51,085 nucleotides of DNA from Flavobacteriales bacterium. GTDB lineage: Bacteria; Bacteroidota; Bacteroidia; Flavobacteriales_D; Sanyastnellaceae. A program made the translations under genes and the position numbers. This document shows, one piece after another, positions 51,001-51,085 of this stretch; position 1 is the stretch's first letter; each line of letters begins with the position of its first letter. The notes beneath the pieces were generated by a model. That model made no database searches and had not been told where the DNA came from. It saw only the letters and a list, made by a program, of their open reading frames with translations. The stretch is taken from the NCBI GenBank assembly GCA_947504275.1, contig CANNHA010000004.1, forward strand, positions 1 through 51,085, written 5' to 3'.

Positions 51001-51085
51001 GTGAATAAAACAGCCTTGGGCCTCTTATTTTTTATCATACCAATGACACTATGGGTCATGACGTCATCGTGTAAAAAAAACATTG
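51001..51085 (+). CDS. Lipoprotein, N-terminus only (cut by window edge)
   Basis: An open frame from GTG 51001 encodes a typical lipoprotein signal: Asn-Lys start, hydrophobic core LGLLFFIIPMTLWVM and lipobox TSSC (Cys24), followed by KKNI at the window end. It starts 34 bases after the SpoIID gene on the same strand. The mature protein is outside the window, so its function cannot be judged. Confidence 0.6.
   Translation, partial: MNKTALGLLFFIIPMTLWVMTSSCKKNI

Overview
The window is chromosomal DNA of a member of the Bacteroidota, most likely order Flavobacteriales, with no sign of a plasmid, prophage, IS element, CRISPR array, rRNA or tRNA. The evidence is: type IX secretion sorting domains (a gliding-motility/CHU_C-type C-terminus at 13368-14390 and a type A C-terminus at 40541-41308); families largely confined to this phylum (DUF3078, DUF5916, SpoIID-like and transglutaminase-like secreted proteins, a dihydroorotase homologue without metal ligands); a bacillithiol enzyme (BshC); very few Shine-Dalgarno sequences; and repeated copies of the Bacteroidota -7 promoter element TAnnTTTG (or TAnnTTCG) just upstream of start codons. 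I count 49 protein genes, two of them cut by the window edges. They are tightly packed, and no gene-free stretch exceeds 300 bases.

Layout. 1-2014: a GAF histidine kinase (cut) and carA, both on the minus strand. 2146-4995: an unusual three-gene plus-strand operon of a cysteine-peptidase-like protein, a glutamate-cysteine-ligase-like enzyme and a class III Fic AMP-transferase. 5057-7007: an MFS sugar transporter and ribA. 7008-9592: a FadL-like outer-membrane protein and a Gly/Tyr-rich lipoprotein, coupled by a 4-base overlap. 9727-13351: proS, an unknown protein, then convergent bshC. 13368-16512: a minus-strand operon of ECF sigma factor, membrane anti-sigma candidate, beta-barrel candidate and T9SS-exported surface protein. 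16576-23373: a DUF5916 protein divergent from a TonB-dependent receptor plus ABC exporter. 23457-27820: a His-rich small protein with a CcoI/FixI-type copper ATPase, then a small membrane protein, a PaaG-type enoyl-CoA hydratase/isomerase and a DUF551 protein. 27883-30926: mtaB, lgt and a thioredoxin-like protein. 31059-35623: RRM protein, apaG, M49 peptidase, GNAT enzyme, sucC. 35678-39630: LolD-like ATPase, BatA-domain protein, metal-site-less dihydroorotase homologue. 39614-43648: rnz, T9SS-exported protein, STAS protein, pyrB, pyrR, conserved hypothetical. 43719-51085: DUF3078 protein, L31 type B, xerD, SPOR-type secreted protein, YkgJ-type protein, transglutaminase-like protein, SpoIID protein and the start of a lipoprotein.

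Themes. Pyrimidine synthesis is represented by carA, pyrB, pyrR and the dihydroorotase homologue, scattered rather than clustered. Envelope functions (lipoproteins, outer-membrane proteins, T9SS cargo, Lgt, LolD) make up a large share. Seven genes have a -7 element ending exactly four bases before the start codon, which predicts leaderless mRNAs. The least conventional locus is 2123-4995. All functional calls come from reading the sequence; no database search was run.
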